Origin: an uncultured Acidimicrobiales bacterium
Lineage (GTDB): Bacteria; Actinomycetota; Acidimicrobiia; Acidimicrobiales; Bin134
Length of the DNA stretch: 64,000 bases
Assembly: GCA_951813555.1 (NCBI GenBank)
Contig: OX638344.1
Location: forward strand, 992,001-1,056,000
Reading direction: 5' to 3'
How positions within the stretch are numbered: the stretch's first letter is position 1; the number at the start of each line of letters is the position of its first letter. The position numbers and the translations under genes are program-made. The notes under the pieces are model-generated. The model did no database searches and had not been told where the DNA came from. It saw nothing but the letters and a program-made list of their open reading frames with translations. Positions 53,796-62,179 of this stretch are shown piece by piece.

Positions 53796-54365
53796 TTAGA
53801 CGCCGGCGAGCTCGAGGGGGGCGATTTCTTCGAGGGTGATGGGGCGGTCGGCGACGCCTTCGAAGGCGTCGTTGGAGGAGTAGACCTCTTCGCCCCGCAG
53901 CCGGGCTTCGGGGTCGTCGAGGTCGACTGGCCAGACGATGCCCATGCGGGCCTGGGCCACGTAGTAGGACTCGGCGTCGGGCACGTCGATGCCCATGGCC
54001 TCCAGGGTGCGGCCGGGGTAGGCCATGCGCATGACCCCCTCGGTGAACACAGCGTCGTCGTCGACAATGACCCGGTCGCAGTCGAACTCGAGGCGGTGGG
54101 CGCCGGTCTGAACGATGCTGCGGTCGTAGAAGCCCCGGATGGCATCGCGGGAGCCGCCGGGGCTGGCCACGGGGTCATCGGGGTTCGACCAGATGATGTA
54201 CTGGGGCTTTTCGCTGAGGGTGGCCACCACTCCTTCGATGTCGGCCTGGGCCTCGCACTTCATGTGGGCTAGCACCAGCTCCAGCACATGGCGACGCCGG
54301 GGATCGGTCTCGGCCTCCAGCCGCTCGGCCACCAGTCGCCACGTCTTGTTGGGGTTCATCTGCAT
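53796..54365 (-). CDS. SnoaL-like protein, tandem copy 1
   Basis: A 189-residue NTF2-like protein (LVAERLEAETDPRRRHVLELVLAHMKCEAQADIEGVVATLSE, GGSRDAIRGFYDRSIVQTGAHR, FTEGVMRMAYPG). Its neighbour at 54408-54977 has the same length and extensive identity, so this is a tandem duplication. The start ATG 54365 matches the N-terminus of the paralogue; ATG 54371 is also possible. Function is unknown: a catalytic or ligand-binding NTF2 fold. Confidence 0.85.
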   Translation of the reverse strand: MQMNPNKTWRLVAERLEAETDPRRRHVLELVLAHMKCEAQADIEGVVATLSEKPQYIIWSNPDDPVASPGGSRDAIRGFYDRSIVQTGAHRLEFDCDRVIVDDDAVFTEGVMRMAYPGRTLEAMGIDVPDAESYYVAQARMGIVWPVDLDDPEARLRGEEVYSSNDAFEGVADRPITLEEIAPLELAGV

Positions 54366-54407
54366 TGGCATCGCCTTTCGCTCTGGCTTCGACGGAGAGA
54401 CTAATGG

Positions 54408-54977
54408 TCAGGAGTTGAGTGGCTCCAAGGGAGCGATCTCGTCGAGGCTGATGGGGCGGTCGGCTATCCCTTCGAAACGGTCGCCCTGGGCGTACACCTC
54501 TTCGCCCGACAGACGGGTCTCGGGATCGTCGGGGTCGATCGGCCACACGATCCCCATGCGGACTTCGGACAGATAGAAGGAGTCAACGTCGGGCACGTCG
54601 ATGCCCATGGCCTCCAGCGTGTGGCCGGGGTAGGCCATGCGCATGAGCCCCTCGGTGAACACGGCGTGTTCGTCGACAATGACCCGGTCGAGCTTGAGCT
54701 CCCAGCGGTGGGCGCCGGTCTGCACCAGGGAGCGGTCGTAGAGGTCGCGAATGGCGTCACGGGAGCCGCCGGGTTTGCGGACGGGACTACCGGCACTCGG
54801 CCACATGACGTATTGGGGCTTCTCGCTGAGGGTGCCGATCACCCCTTCGATGTCGAGCCGAAGCTCGCGCTGCATGTGATCGAGTACTAGCTGCAAGACG
54901 TGGCGCCGCCGGGGATCGGTCTCGGCTTCCAGACGCTCGGCCACCAACCGCCACGAACTATCGGGATTGATCTTCAT
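54408..54977 (-). CDS. SnoaL-like protein, tandem copy 2
   Basis: A 189-residue paralogue of the gene at 53796 (MKINPDSSWRLVAERLEAE, then GGSRDAIRDLYDRSLVQTGAH and FTEGLMRMAYPGHTLEAMGI). The two sit 42 bases apart on the same strand. Conserved stretches include METDPRRRHVL-like and TLEAMGIDVPD segments, while loops differ, suggesting the copies have diverged in ligand. Confidence 0.85.
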   Translation of the reverse strand: MKINPDSSWRLVAERLEAETDPRRRHVLQLVLDHMQRELRLDIEGVIGTLSEKPQYVMWPSAGSPVRKPGGSRDAIRDLYDRSLVQTGAHRWELKLDRVIVDEHAVFTEGLMRMAYPGHTLEAMGIDVPDVDSFYLSEVRMGIVWPIDPDDPETRLSGEEVYAQGDRFEGIADRPISLDEIAPLEPLNS

Positions 54978-55042
54978 CTGCGCCGCCCTTGCTTCAGCCC
55001 CGACGATAGGGGTTGGGCAACGGCTTCGTCACTGCTGACCAT

Positions 55043-55048
55043 TAGTCT
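55043..55048 (+). promoter_or_regulatory. Possible -10 box before the thiolase-like gene
   Basis: TAGTCT lies 9 nt before ATG 55058. Confidence 0.3.
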
Positions 55049-55057
55049 CACCGAGCG

Positions 55058-56206
55058 ATGAGCGATCGGGACTTCGCCGGGCAGACGGCCATCGTCGGCA
55101 TTGGCAGCAGCGACTTTGCCCGGCTTTACCGGACGCCGGACCCGGAGCGGACGGGGGAGGCGCTGGCCACTGAGGCCGTTGCGGCGGCCATCGCCGATGC
55201 CGGGCTGGAGAAGTCGCAGATCGACGGGCTGATCACCGGGGGGCTGGCCCATTATGAGCCGGTGGCCTATCGCACCGGGCTCACCGACGTGCGCTTCGTG
55301 GTGGACTACCCCCAGGCCGGGCGCATGTGCGCCATGGCGCTGATGCACGCGGCCACCGCGGTGCACCACGGGCTAGCCGACTACGTGGTGCTGTTCAACT
55401 CGGTGGCGTTTCGCGCCCAGGGCACCAAGTTCGGCGCCCAGCCCCAGGGGCTGCTGTACGACACGATCTACGGAATGGCCTCGCCGGGGGCCCAGTACTC
55501 GATGGGGTTCACCCGCTATCAGGCCGAGTACGGGGGCACCGAGGAGCAGCTGGGGGCTATCCCGGTGGCCATTCGATCGCACGCCCGGATGACTCCGGGG
55601 GCCATCATGCAGCAGGAGATGACCATCGACGACTACCTGGCCGCCCGGTACATCGCCGAGCCGCTGCGGCTGTTCGACTACTGCCTGGTGAACGACGGGG
55701 CGGTGGCCTATGTGGTGACCACCGCCGAGCGGGCCCGGGACCTGGCCCATCCCCCGGTGCTGATCGCCGGCACCGCGGGACGGGCCAACTTCCGGGAGTG
55801 GTACGTGGACCTGGGGTTCTGGGACGAGGCTTGCCGGTCGATGAAGGCCGACCTGTTCGACCCGCTGGGGGTGACCACCGATGACATCGACTGCCTCCAG
55901 GTGTACGACAACTTCAGCGTGTCAGTGCTGTGGGGGCTGGAGGGGTTCGGCTTCGCCCCCAAAGGCCAGGGTCTGGAATGGGTGCAGAACGGCCGCATTG
56001 CGCTCGGCGGGGAGCTGCCGGTGAACACCAGCGGGGGAATGCTGAGCGAGTCGTACCTCCAGGGGTGGAACCAGCACGCCGAAGCGGTGCGCCAACTGCG
56101 GGGCCAGGCCGGGCAGCGCCAGATCCCCGACTGCGACTGGTCGCTGTACTGGTGCCTGTCGGCCTTGCCGGGGGCGTCGCTGCTGTGCCGGGACGGGGTG
56201 CTGTGA
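55058..56206 (+). CDS. Thiolase-like (lipid-transfer/SCPx-type) protein
   Basis: A 382-residue thiolase-fold protein of the non-specific lipid-transfer group (AIVGIGSSDFARLYRTP, YVVLFNSVAFRAQGTKFGAQ, LPVNTSGGMLSESYLQGWNQ). The position expected for the acylated cysteine reads GRMCAMALMHAA, and the C-terminal Cys motif of classical thiolases is not obvious, so catalysis is uncertain. Its stop overlaps the DUF35 gene by 4 bases; such pairs form retro-aldolase or thiolase complexes in steroid side-chain breakdown. Confidence 0.9.
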   Translation: MSDRDFAGQTAIVGIGSSDFARLYRTPDPERTGEALATEAVAAAIADAGLEKSQIDGLITGGLAHYEPVAYRTGLTDVRFVVDYPQAGRMCAMALMHAATAVHHGLADYVVLFNSVAFRAQGTKFGAQPQGLLYDTIYGMASPGAQYSMGFTRYQAEYGGTEEQLGAIPVAIRSHARMTPGAIMQQEMTIDDYLAARYIAEPLRLFDYCLVNDGAVAYVVTTAERARDLAHPPVLIAGTAGRANFREWYVDLGFWDEACRSMKADLFDPLGVTTDDIDCLQVYDNFSVSVLWGLEGFGFAPKGQGLEWVQNGRIALGGELPVNTSGGMLSESYLQGWNQHAEAVRQLRGQAGQRQIPDCDWSLYWCLSALPGASLLCRDGVL

Positions 56207-56619
56207 ACGCCGGCGAGGGCTACGCCAAGCCGCTGCCCTCGGTGACCCACGAGGATCGGGATTTCTGGGCCGCGGCCCACCAGCACCGCTTCGTGCTGCC
56301 TGAGTGCCGGGCCTGTGGGCATGTGTGGTTCCCGCCCTATGCCTCCTGCCCATCGTGTCTGTCGTTCGACCGGGCATGGACCGAGGCGTCGGGCCGGGGC
56401 ACGGTGTGGGGCTTCACGATCATGCGCCAGCCCTACATCGGTTCGTTCGAGCCGGAGCTCCCCTACAACGTGGTGCTGGTGGAGCTGGAGGAGGGGCCGA
56501 TGGTGTACTCCAACCTCATCGGCATCGACAACGCCGACATCGCCTGCGACCTGCCCGTAGAAGCCGTGTTCGAGGACGCCACCGACGAGATCACCCTCAT
56601 CAAGTTCCGCCCCGTCTGA
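56203..56619 (+). CDS. DUF35/OB-fold zinc-ribbon partner protein
   Basis: A 138-residue protein with an N-terminal rubredoxin-like zinc ribbon (ECRACGHVWFPPYASCPSC) and a C-terminal OB fold (GRGTVWGFTIMRQPY, PYNVVLVELEEGPMVYSNL). DUF35 proteins of the ChsH2 type partner thiolase-like or hydratase proteins. GTG 56203 lies in the thiolase-like stop overlap. Confidence 0.92.
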   Translation: MNAGEGYAKPLPSVTHEDRDFWAAAHQHRFVLPECRACGHVWFPPYASCPSCLSFDRAWTEASGRGTVWGFTIMRQPYIGSFEPELPYNVVLVELEEGPMVYSNLIGIDNADIACDLPVEAVFEDATDEITLIKFRPV

Positions 56620-56637
56620 GGGGCTAGGGCAGCCCGG

Positions 56638-57408
56638 CTAGATAGTGGTCATGCCGTGGGCGTGGCCGGCGGTGTAGCCGCCGTCGACGGGGAGGGCGAC
56701 GCCGGTGACGAAGGAGGAGTCGTCGGAGGCCAGGAAGAAGGCCGCTCCGGCGATCTCCGAGGGGAGGCCCCAGCGCTTGAGTTTGTGCTGGTTGCGGATG
56801 CTGTCGGCGATGGGCCCGAGATGGGGGATGACCGATTGGAACATGGGGGTGTCGATGAAGCCGGGGCAGATGGCGTTGGCCCTGATGTTGGCCGGGCCGT
56901 AGTCGTTGGCCATGTTCTTGGTGAGCAGGATCACCCCGCCCTTGGAGGCGTTGTAGGTGCTGCCCCCCTCGCAGCCCTCGAGACCCTCCACGCTGGCGAT
57001 GGTGATGATGCTCCCGGAACGGGCTTCGACCATCGGCTTGAGGGCGGCCCGGCACGACAGCATGGTGCCCTTGAGGTTGATGTCTTGCACCCGGTCCCAT
57101 TCCTCTACGTCGAGCTCGTGAACCTGGCCGCCGCCGGCCACTCCGGCTGCGGTGACCAGCACGTCGAGCCGACCGTGCTCTTGGACGATCTGGCCGACCA
57201 GCTCCTCCTGAGCGTCGGCGTCGCGCACGTCCACATGGTGAAAGCCCGAGGCCGGGGCGGTCTCGGCCACTGCCTTCCAATCCTCGCTGTCGGCGATGTC
57301 GGAGCCGATCACCACCGCTCCTTCTTCAGCGAACCGCTCCGCGGTGGCCAAGCCGATGCCCGACGCCGCGCCGGTGATCCACGCCACTTTGCCTGCCAGT
57401 CGTCCCAT
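56638..57408 (-). CDS. Short-chain dehydrogenase/reductase
   Basis: A 256-residue classical SDR. The cofactor motif is TGAASGIG, the catalytic Ser is in ITIASVEG, and the YxxxK motif is YNASKGGV. NAICPGFIDTPMF and PVDGGYTAGHAH are also typical. Asp in IGSDIADSED after strand 2 favours NAD(H). The substrate is unknown, but CoA-pathway neighbours suggest a hydroxyacyl or alcohol substrate. Confidence 0.93.
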   Translation of the reverse strand: MGRLAGKVAWITGAASGIGLATAERFAEEGAVVIGSDIADSEDWKAVAETAPASGFHHVDVRDADAQEELVGQIVQEHGRLDVLVTAAGVAGGGQVHELDVEEWDRVQDINLKGTMLSCRAALKPMVEARSGSIITIASVEGLEGCEGGSTYNASKGGVILLTKNMANDYGPANIRANAICPGFIDTPMFQSVIPHLGPIADSIRNQHKLKRWGLPSEIAGAAFFLASDDSSFVTGVALPVDGGYTAGHAHGMTTI

Positions 57409-57467
57409 CAGTGGTGCCTCACTCCCTGTAGTGCCTTCGGGAGAATCGTAGGTTTGCGAGCGCCAGT

Positions 57468-59153
57468 TCAGACAGTCCGAGGACCGATTAGCGTGCCGGG
57501 AAGCTCATGGGTGGCCTCGCCTTCCCAATAGGTGGGGATGCCGTTGGCGATGGTGGCTCGAAAGCCTCCCGGTTCCCGGCTGAACCGCCATGACCCGCCG
57601 GGTACGTCCTGTCGCTTGACCTCGGGCCCCAAATTGATCTCGTCCAAGCAGAACACGGCCAGATCGGCGGCGATGCCGGGGGCGATCACCCCCCGGTCGG
57701 TCAGCCCGAAGAAGCCCGCCGTCCGACCGGTGAGGACGTGGACCGCCTCCTCCAAGGTCAAAAGGCCGGTGTCGCGGTGATAGTGGGTGAGCAGATGGGT
57801 GCTCTGGCCGGCCCCGCAGAACAGCTGGAGGTGGGCGCCGCTGTCGTTGACGTTGGTGAGAGTGTGGGGCGAGCGGATCACCTCAGCCAGGGCAGGTTCG
57901 TCGTGGACATCGGGCAGCGCTCGCAGCGACGAGCCGATCCCGTTGTCCAGCAGCCAGGAGGCCAGCGCGTCGGAGACGTGCTGGCCGGTGTTGGCTGCGT
58001 GTTCCGCTAGCGAGATCCCGAGGGGGCCGACGCCGGTCTCGGACAAGGCGAACATCAGCGTGTGGGGGTGGTCGACCCGGGCTCGGCGGGATTTCTTGCG
58101 GTTGTCCCAGTCGGATCGGGCCTGATCTCGCCACGCGGGATCGGCCAGCAGGGCCATCTTGTTCTCGGTAGGGCCGTTGACCAGGTCATTCCAGGCCGGG
58201 ACCCGCTGGAAGGTCAGCGCCTTCTCGAAGTTGAAATACAGATCGAGCGGTCGGGTGCCCACTGTGGGCCAGAAGTCCACCCCGGACTCCCGAAGTCGGC
58301 GGTCGAAGGCCAGCGTGTCGGCCCGGTACTCGGTCTCCGAGGCAATGGTGGGAATGGCCGTCCACTGCCCTCGCACGCCCCGAGGCTTGGCCAGGGCGGC
58401 GAAGCGCTCCACGTCGGTCAGATTGTGCTCGGGCTCGTTGAACCGGGTGATCGCCTGGAAGGTGGTACCGGGATGGGCGGCCAACACGTCGAACAGGGCG
58501 GCGTACTCGGCGTCGTCGGCGAGGCGGCTGGGCACCAATCGCAGGGTTCGGTCCATGTCGAAGCCGTTGGTGGACAACCCGAGGGCCCCAGCGGCTAGAG
58601 CCTCGTCCAGCGCTTTGGCCATGGCGGCGCGCTCGCCCGCAGTGGCGGGGCGGCTCCAGGCAGCGTCGCCCATGACGAAGGTCCGCAGGCTGATGTGGCC
58701 GACATAGCCGGCGATGTTGGCCGCGGTGGGCTGGGTGTCGAGCGCGGCCCGGTATTCCGGCCAACTCGCCCAAGTCCAGGGCACTTCCCTTTCGAAGGCA
58801 ACCAAGGGCAGGTCTTCGAGGAAGCAGAACAGATCCACCACTTCATCGCGCTGGGGCCCATCGAGGGGGGCCATCGACATCCCGCAGTTCCCGAACACGG
58901 TGGTGGTCACCCCGTAGCTGGGCAGCGGGTCGAAGGAGGGATCCCACCACATGGCCCCGTCGAGGTGGGTGTGGGTCTCGATGATGCCGGGGGTGACCAG
59001 CGCTCCGGCGGCGTCGAGCTCCCGCTCGCCGTCGGATGCCAAGCCGGTACCCACCTCGGCGACGGTCCGGCCCCGCACCCGCACGTCAGCCCGTCGGGCT
59101 GGCGCACCAGTGCCGTCCACCACCGTTCCGCCTCGTATCAGCAAACCGCTCAT
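57468..59153 (-). CDS. D-aminoacylase-like amidohydrolase
   Basis: A 561-residue metal-dependent amidohydrolase of the N-acyl-D-amino-acid deacylase group. The metal ligands are visible: ETHTHLDGAMWWDP (His-x-His), a Cys in FGNCGMSMAP, a His in GYVGHISLRTF and the catalytic Asp in NVNDSGAHLQLF. ATG 59153 is chosen because TACTGT lies 7 nt upstream; ATG 59159 would add two residues. It is a relative of the gene at 62180. Confidence 0.92.
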   Translation of the reverse strand: MSGLLIRGGTVVDGTGAPARRADVRVRGRTVAEVGTGLASDGERELDAAGALVTPGIIETHTHLDGAMWWDPSFDPLPSYGVTTTVFGNCGMSMAPLDGPQRDEVVDLFCFLEDLPLVAFEREVPWTWASWPEYRAALDTQPTAANIAGYVGHISLRTFVMGDAAWSRPATAGERAAMAKALDEALAAGALGLSTNGFDMDRTLRLVPSRLADDAEYAALFDVLAAHPGTTFQAITRFNEPEHNLTDVERFAALAKPRGVRGQWTAIPTIASETEYRADTLAFDRRLRESGVDFWPTVGTRPLDLYFNFEKALTFQRVPAWNDLVNGPTENKMALLADPAWRDQARSDWDNRKKSRRARVDHPHTLMFALSETGVGPLGISLAEHAANTGQHVSDALASWLLDNGIGSSLRALPDVHDEPALAEVIRSPHTLTNVNDSGAHLQLFCGAGQSTHLLTHYHRDTGLLTLEEAVHVLTGRTAGFFGLTDRGVIAPGIAADLAVFCLDEINLGPEVKRQDVPGGSWRFSREPGGFRATIANGIPTYWEGEATHELPGTLIGPRTV

Positions 59154-59160
59154 CTTCATG

Positions 59161-59166
59161 ACAGTA
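59161..59166 (-). promoter_or_regulatory. Leaderless-type -10 box for the amidohydrolase gene
   Basis: TACTGT on the minus strand lies 7 nt before ATG 59153. Confidence 0.45.
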
Positions 59167-59195
59167 CCGCTGTTCTTCGACTCGGGCCGGTGGGG

Positions 59196-60488
59196 CTAGC
59201 CCACCAGGCGGACGCGCTGGTGTTTGACGGCGCCGAGGTGGAGGTGGCCGTGGCGGTCGGGGTCGTCGGCCAGCTCTAGGCGGGGCAGAAGGGGCAGGAT
59301 GGCTTTGAGCATGGCCCGCAGCTCCCAGCGGGCCAGGTTGGCGCCCAGGCAGAAGTGGACGCCGTGGCCGAAGGCCATGTGGTGGTTGGGGTTGCGGCCC
59401 ACGTCGAAGGTGTAGGGATCGTCGAACACCGCATCGTCCCGGTTGGCCGACGGGTAGAACACGCCCACAGTGTCGCCCTCTTTGATGAGCTGGCCGTGGC
59501 GCTCCACATCCGCGGTGGCGGTGCGGGCGAATTGTATGACCGGGGAGGTCCAGCGCAGAATCTCCTCCACCGCCGGCTCGATCAGCGACTCATCGGCTAG
59601 GAGGCGGTCGATCTGGTCGGGATTCTGGAGCAGGGCGGTGACCCCCGAGGTGGTGGCGTTGCGGGTGGTCTCGTTGCCGGCACCCAGAAGCAGGGTGATG
59701 TAGCCGGTGAGCTGCTGGGTGTTGAGAGGGCAGCCGTCGACCTCGCCCTGGACCACCGCGCCGGCGAGGTCGTCGCGGGGCTCGGCCTGGCAGTCTTCGA
59801 TGATCGTGCCGATGTAAGCGCTGAAGGCTTTGCCCATCCGGAACCTCAGCTCGTCGAAGCTCTCGCCCGGCTCGGCCCACCGCATGTTCTCCTCATCGTT
59901 GAACGCCATCTCGGTGAACTTGTGGACCTTCGACCAGTCTTCGACATCAAGGCCCATGAGATCGCAGATGGTGGCCAGGGGCAGCTTCACCGCATAGTCG
60001 AGCACCAAGTCGGCCTCGCCGTCGCGCTCCAGGATCTCGACGAACTCGCCGGTGAATCGAGCGGCGTATTGGGCGAGATGCTCCTCGTGCTCCCGCATGG
60101 CCCTTGGGGTGAACCGCCGGGCGGTGAGCAGGCGGAACCGGGTGTGGCGGGGCCGGTCTAAGAACACCATGTCCATGGGCTCGTCCAAGTCCCAGCCCAG
60201 TTCGGTGAGCCGCCGCGCCCGACGCTCCCACATGCCCTTGTCCTCTTCGATGGAGGCCAGACGAAGGCGGGGGCCGCCGTTGATGAACAGCTTGTCGTTG
60301 GACGACACCCAGTGGATGTCCTCGTGGCGGGTAATGGCCCAGAACGGCTCGATATCGGGGCGCTCGTACCAGAACACCGGGGCCTCGGCTCGCAGCAAGT
60401 CCCACGCCGCCCATGGATAGCCGTGGTCCTGGTACAGGTCGGTGGAGTGGATGTCGATCTCGTCGAGTGAGAGTGCCGTATCCAACAT
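59196..60488 (-). CDS. Cytochrome P450 (third of three)
   Basis: A 430-residue P450. The heme loop FGHGVHFCLG gives Cys380, the I-helix motif is LLLGAGNETTRN, and ExxR is in VEEILRWTSPV. The long N-terminal region includes DIHSTDLYQDHGYPWAAWDLLR. ATG 60488 (MLDTALSLDE) is supported by TAGCGT 7 nt upstream, which overlaps the stop of the next gene; the frame is open much further. No redox partner is adjacent. Confidence 0.93.
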   Translation of the reverse strand: MLDTALSLDEIDIHSTDLYQDHGYPWAAWDLLRAEAPVFWYERPDIEPFWAITRHEDIHWVSSNDKLFINGGPRLRLASIEEDKGMWERRARRLTELGWDLDEPMDMVFLDRPRHTRFRLLTARRFTPRAMREHEEHLAQYAARFTGEFVEILERDGEADLVLDYAVKLPLATICDLMGLDVEDWSKVHKFTEMAFNDEENMRWAEPGESFDELRFRMGKAFSAYIGTIIEDCQAEPRDDLAGAVVQGEVDGCPLNTQQLTGYITLLLGAGNETTRNATTSGVTALLQNPDQIDRLLADESLIEPAVEEILRWTSPVIQFARTATADVERHGQLIKEGDTVGVFYPSANRDDAVFDDPYTFDVGRNPNHHMAFGHGVHFCLGANLARWELRAMLKAILPLLPRLELADDPDRHGHLHLGAVKHQRVRLVG

Positions 60489-60495
60489 CCCACCG

Positions 60496-60501
60496 ACGCT
60501 A
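60496..60501 (-). promoter_or_regulatory. Leaderless-type -10 box for the third P450 gene
   Basis: TAGCGT on the minus strand lies 7 nt before ATG 60488. Confidence 0.4.
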
Positions 60502-61401
60502 GTCGCCTCGGCAGCCGGCCAATAGTTGGGAGCGGAAGGGCTCGGGGGCGACCAGCTCGAAGCTCTGGTTGTCGAGGCGGGCGAAGCCGGCCAGCGGGTG
60601 GCCAGGGCGCCACCACAGCGCATTGGGGCTGACCGAGTTGGGCCCGGCCAGGTAGCGGATGTAGCTGGCGGCCATCATGGAAGCTGAGTGGTCCACGAAC
60701 TGCTCATCTGTCTCCACCGGGCACACCATCACGGTGTGGGCGGCGGGGATGGTCACCACCGCGCCTTGCGGCCCGACGTCGGGAACAGTGCGGGCGAAGT
60801 CGAGCAGGTGGCCGGATACGAACAGGGAGTCCCCTGAGAGCACCCGGAACTGCCCGGAAAGCTCCTCCGCCTCAACCGGAGCCAATGGTTCGGCCATCAA
60901 GGTGTTGGCCAGCGCGATCGCCATCACCTCGGCGTGCTCCACGCCCCAGTCTTCGAAGTAGCTGCGATCCACTGGGCTGGCGGCGCCGTCCAAGTCCACC
61001 GACAGACAGGCAAAAAGGCCCAGCGGCAGGGGATCGAGCACTGCGTCGATATGGCACAGGTGCTGGGCGCTGACCACCCTGACCCTCAGATCGGGTTGAA
61101 TGCGCTCGTAGTCACCTAAGCGCTCGGCCAGGATTTCGGGGGCGAAATCGTCGAGCCGGGCGACATGGTTGTAGATGATGAGCCGCCAGTCGTCGGGCTC
61201 GGACGCCCGACAGGTTTGGGCCAGGTTGGACAGGCCCAGCACGCAGTCCATCCTCTCGACGGCCACGGTCCCGTCGGCCTCATCCACAGTGTGCTGGCCG
61301 AATCGGACTTGAACGACGCTCTCCACGAGGTCGAGAAAACGACGGCGCTGGTTTGAGGTCCACCACGGGGCCCAGGCGCAGAATTCCGGTGGAGCGGACA
61401 C
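60499..61401 (-). CDS. Hypothetical protein of about 300 residues
   Basis: I do not recognise a family. The protein is cytoplasmic-looking, with alternating strand and helix segments (WRLIIYNHVARLDDFAPEIL, LRVRVVSAQHLCHIDAVLDPL, LFVSGHLLDFARTV, VVTIPAAHTVMVCPVET). No transmembrane segment or nucleotide-binding loop is visible. GTG 61401 is chosen because AGAAGG precedes it; GTG 61428 is possible. Two ACATGT boxes (61418-61423 and 61427-61432) lie just upstream. Possibly related to DUF1444-type proteins, but this is a weak guess. Confidence 0.6.
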   Translation of the reverse strand: MSAPPEFCAWAPWWTSNQRRRFLDLVESVVQVRFGQHTVDEADGTVAVERMDCVLGLSNLAQTCRASEPDDWRLIIYNHVARLDDFAPEILAERLGDYERIQPDLRVRVVSAQHLCHIDAVLDPLPLGLFACLSVDLDGAASPVDRSYFEDWGVEHAEVMAIALANTLMAEPLAPVEAEELSGQFRVLSGDSLFVSGHLLDFARTVPDVGPQGAVVTIPAAHTVMVCPVETDEQFVDHSASMMAASYIRYLAGPNSVSPNALWWRPGHPLAGFARLDNQSFELVAPEPFRSQLLAGCRGD

Positions 61402-61557
61402 GAGTCCTTCTCCCTTCACATGTGCCACATGTCGATTGAAGGGGGAAGCTTCGGTGGACGATAGCGGGGTTGGGTTGGGGATCGCTTGTGGAAATCTAAC
61501 TATTTCTATTCTATTTCAATTTATTTCACGGGACCGTCTGCTGTCACCGGCGACCAC

Positions 61558-61563
61558 TATTCT
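61558..61563 (+). promoter_or_regulatory. Leaderless-type -10 box for the phosphoribosyltransferase gene
   Basis: TATTCT lies 6 nt before GTG 61570. An AT-rich stretch (61492-61536) lies upstream. Confidence 0.5.
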
Positions 61564-61569
61564 GGGGAC

Positions 61570-62127
61570 GTGACTGACGCGGCGATCATCGACATCATCA
61601 AGCGGCAAGGAATGCGAAAACTGGACCAGCCGATAGAGCTGGCTAGCGGAGCCATGTCGATGGACTTCATCGACGTCAAGCTGGCCCTGTGTCGATGGGC
61701 CGACCTTCAGGTGGCATGTCGGGCAATTGTCCAGCGGGTTCGAGAGGCTGGAATCGAGTTCGATGCCGCCGGTGGGATGACCATGGGAGCCGACTCCCTG
61801 GCGGTGGGCATCGCCGCCGAGACCGGCGGCCATTGGTTTTCGGTCCGAAAGGAGCCGAAGAAGCGGGGCACCAAACAGCAGATCGAGGGCACCCCCATCG
61901 GCCCGGGCCACCGAGTCTTGCTGCTTGAGGACGCGACCACCACCGGAGGCTCGACGGAGAAGGCCTACACGGTGGTACGCGACACCGGGGCTGATGTGGT
62001 GGCGGTGGCCACAGTGGTCGACCGGGGCGATACCGCCCGCCGCCGCTTCGAAACCCTCGGGGTGCCGTACTTCCCGGTCCTGACCTACACCGATTTGGGC
62101 ATCGACCCGGTGGTACCGCCCGGCTGA
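61570..62127 (+). CDS. pyrE: Orotate phosphoribosyltransferase-like protein
   Basis: A 185-residue type I phosphoribosyltransferase. The PRPP-binding motif is VLLLEDATTTGGST, and the flexible loop VRKEPKKRGTKQQIEG matches orotate phosphoribosyltransferase. OPRT converts orotate and PRPP to OMP in pyrimidine synthesis. The isolated location, with no other pyr genes, leaves open another base specificity. GTG 61570 is supported by a TATTCT box 6 nt upstream. Confidence 0.88.
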   Translation: MTDAAIIDIIKRQGMRKLDQPIELASGAMSMDFIDVKLALCRWADLQVACRAIVQRVREAGIEFDAAGGMTMGADSLAVGIAAETGGHWFSVRKEPKKRGTKQQIEGTPIGPGHRVLLLEDATTTGGSTEKAYTVVRDTGADVVAVATVVDRGDTARRRFETLGVPYFPVLTYTDLGIDPVVPPG

Positions 62128-62179
62128 GCTGGCCGCTCGGGCCACCACGTCTGGGGCAGCCCCCTGGATTCCGAACTAC

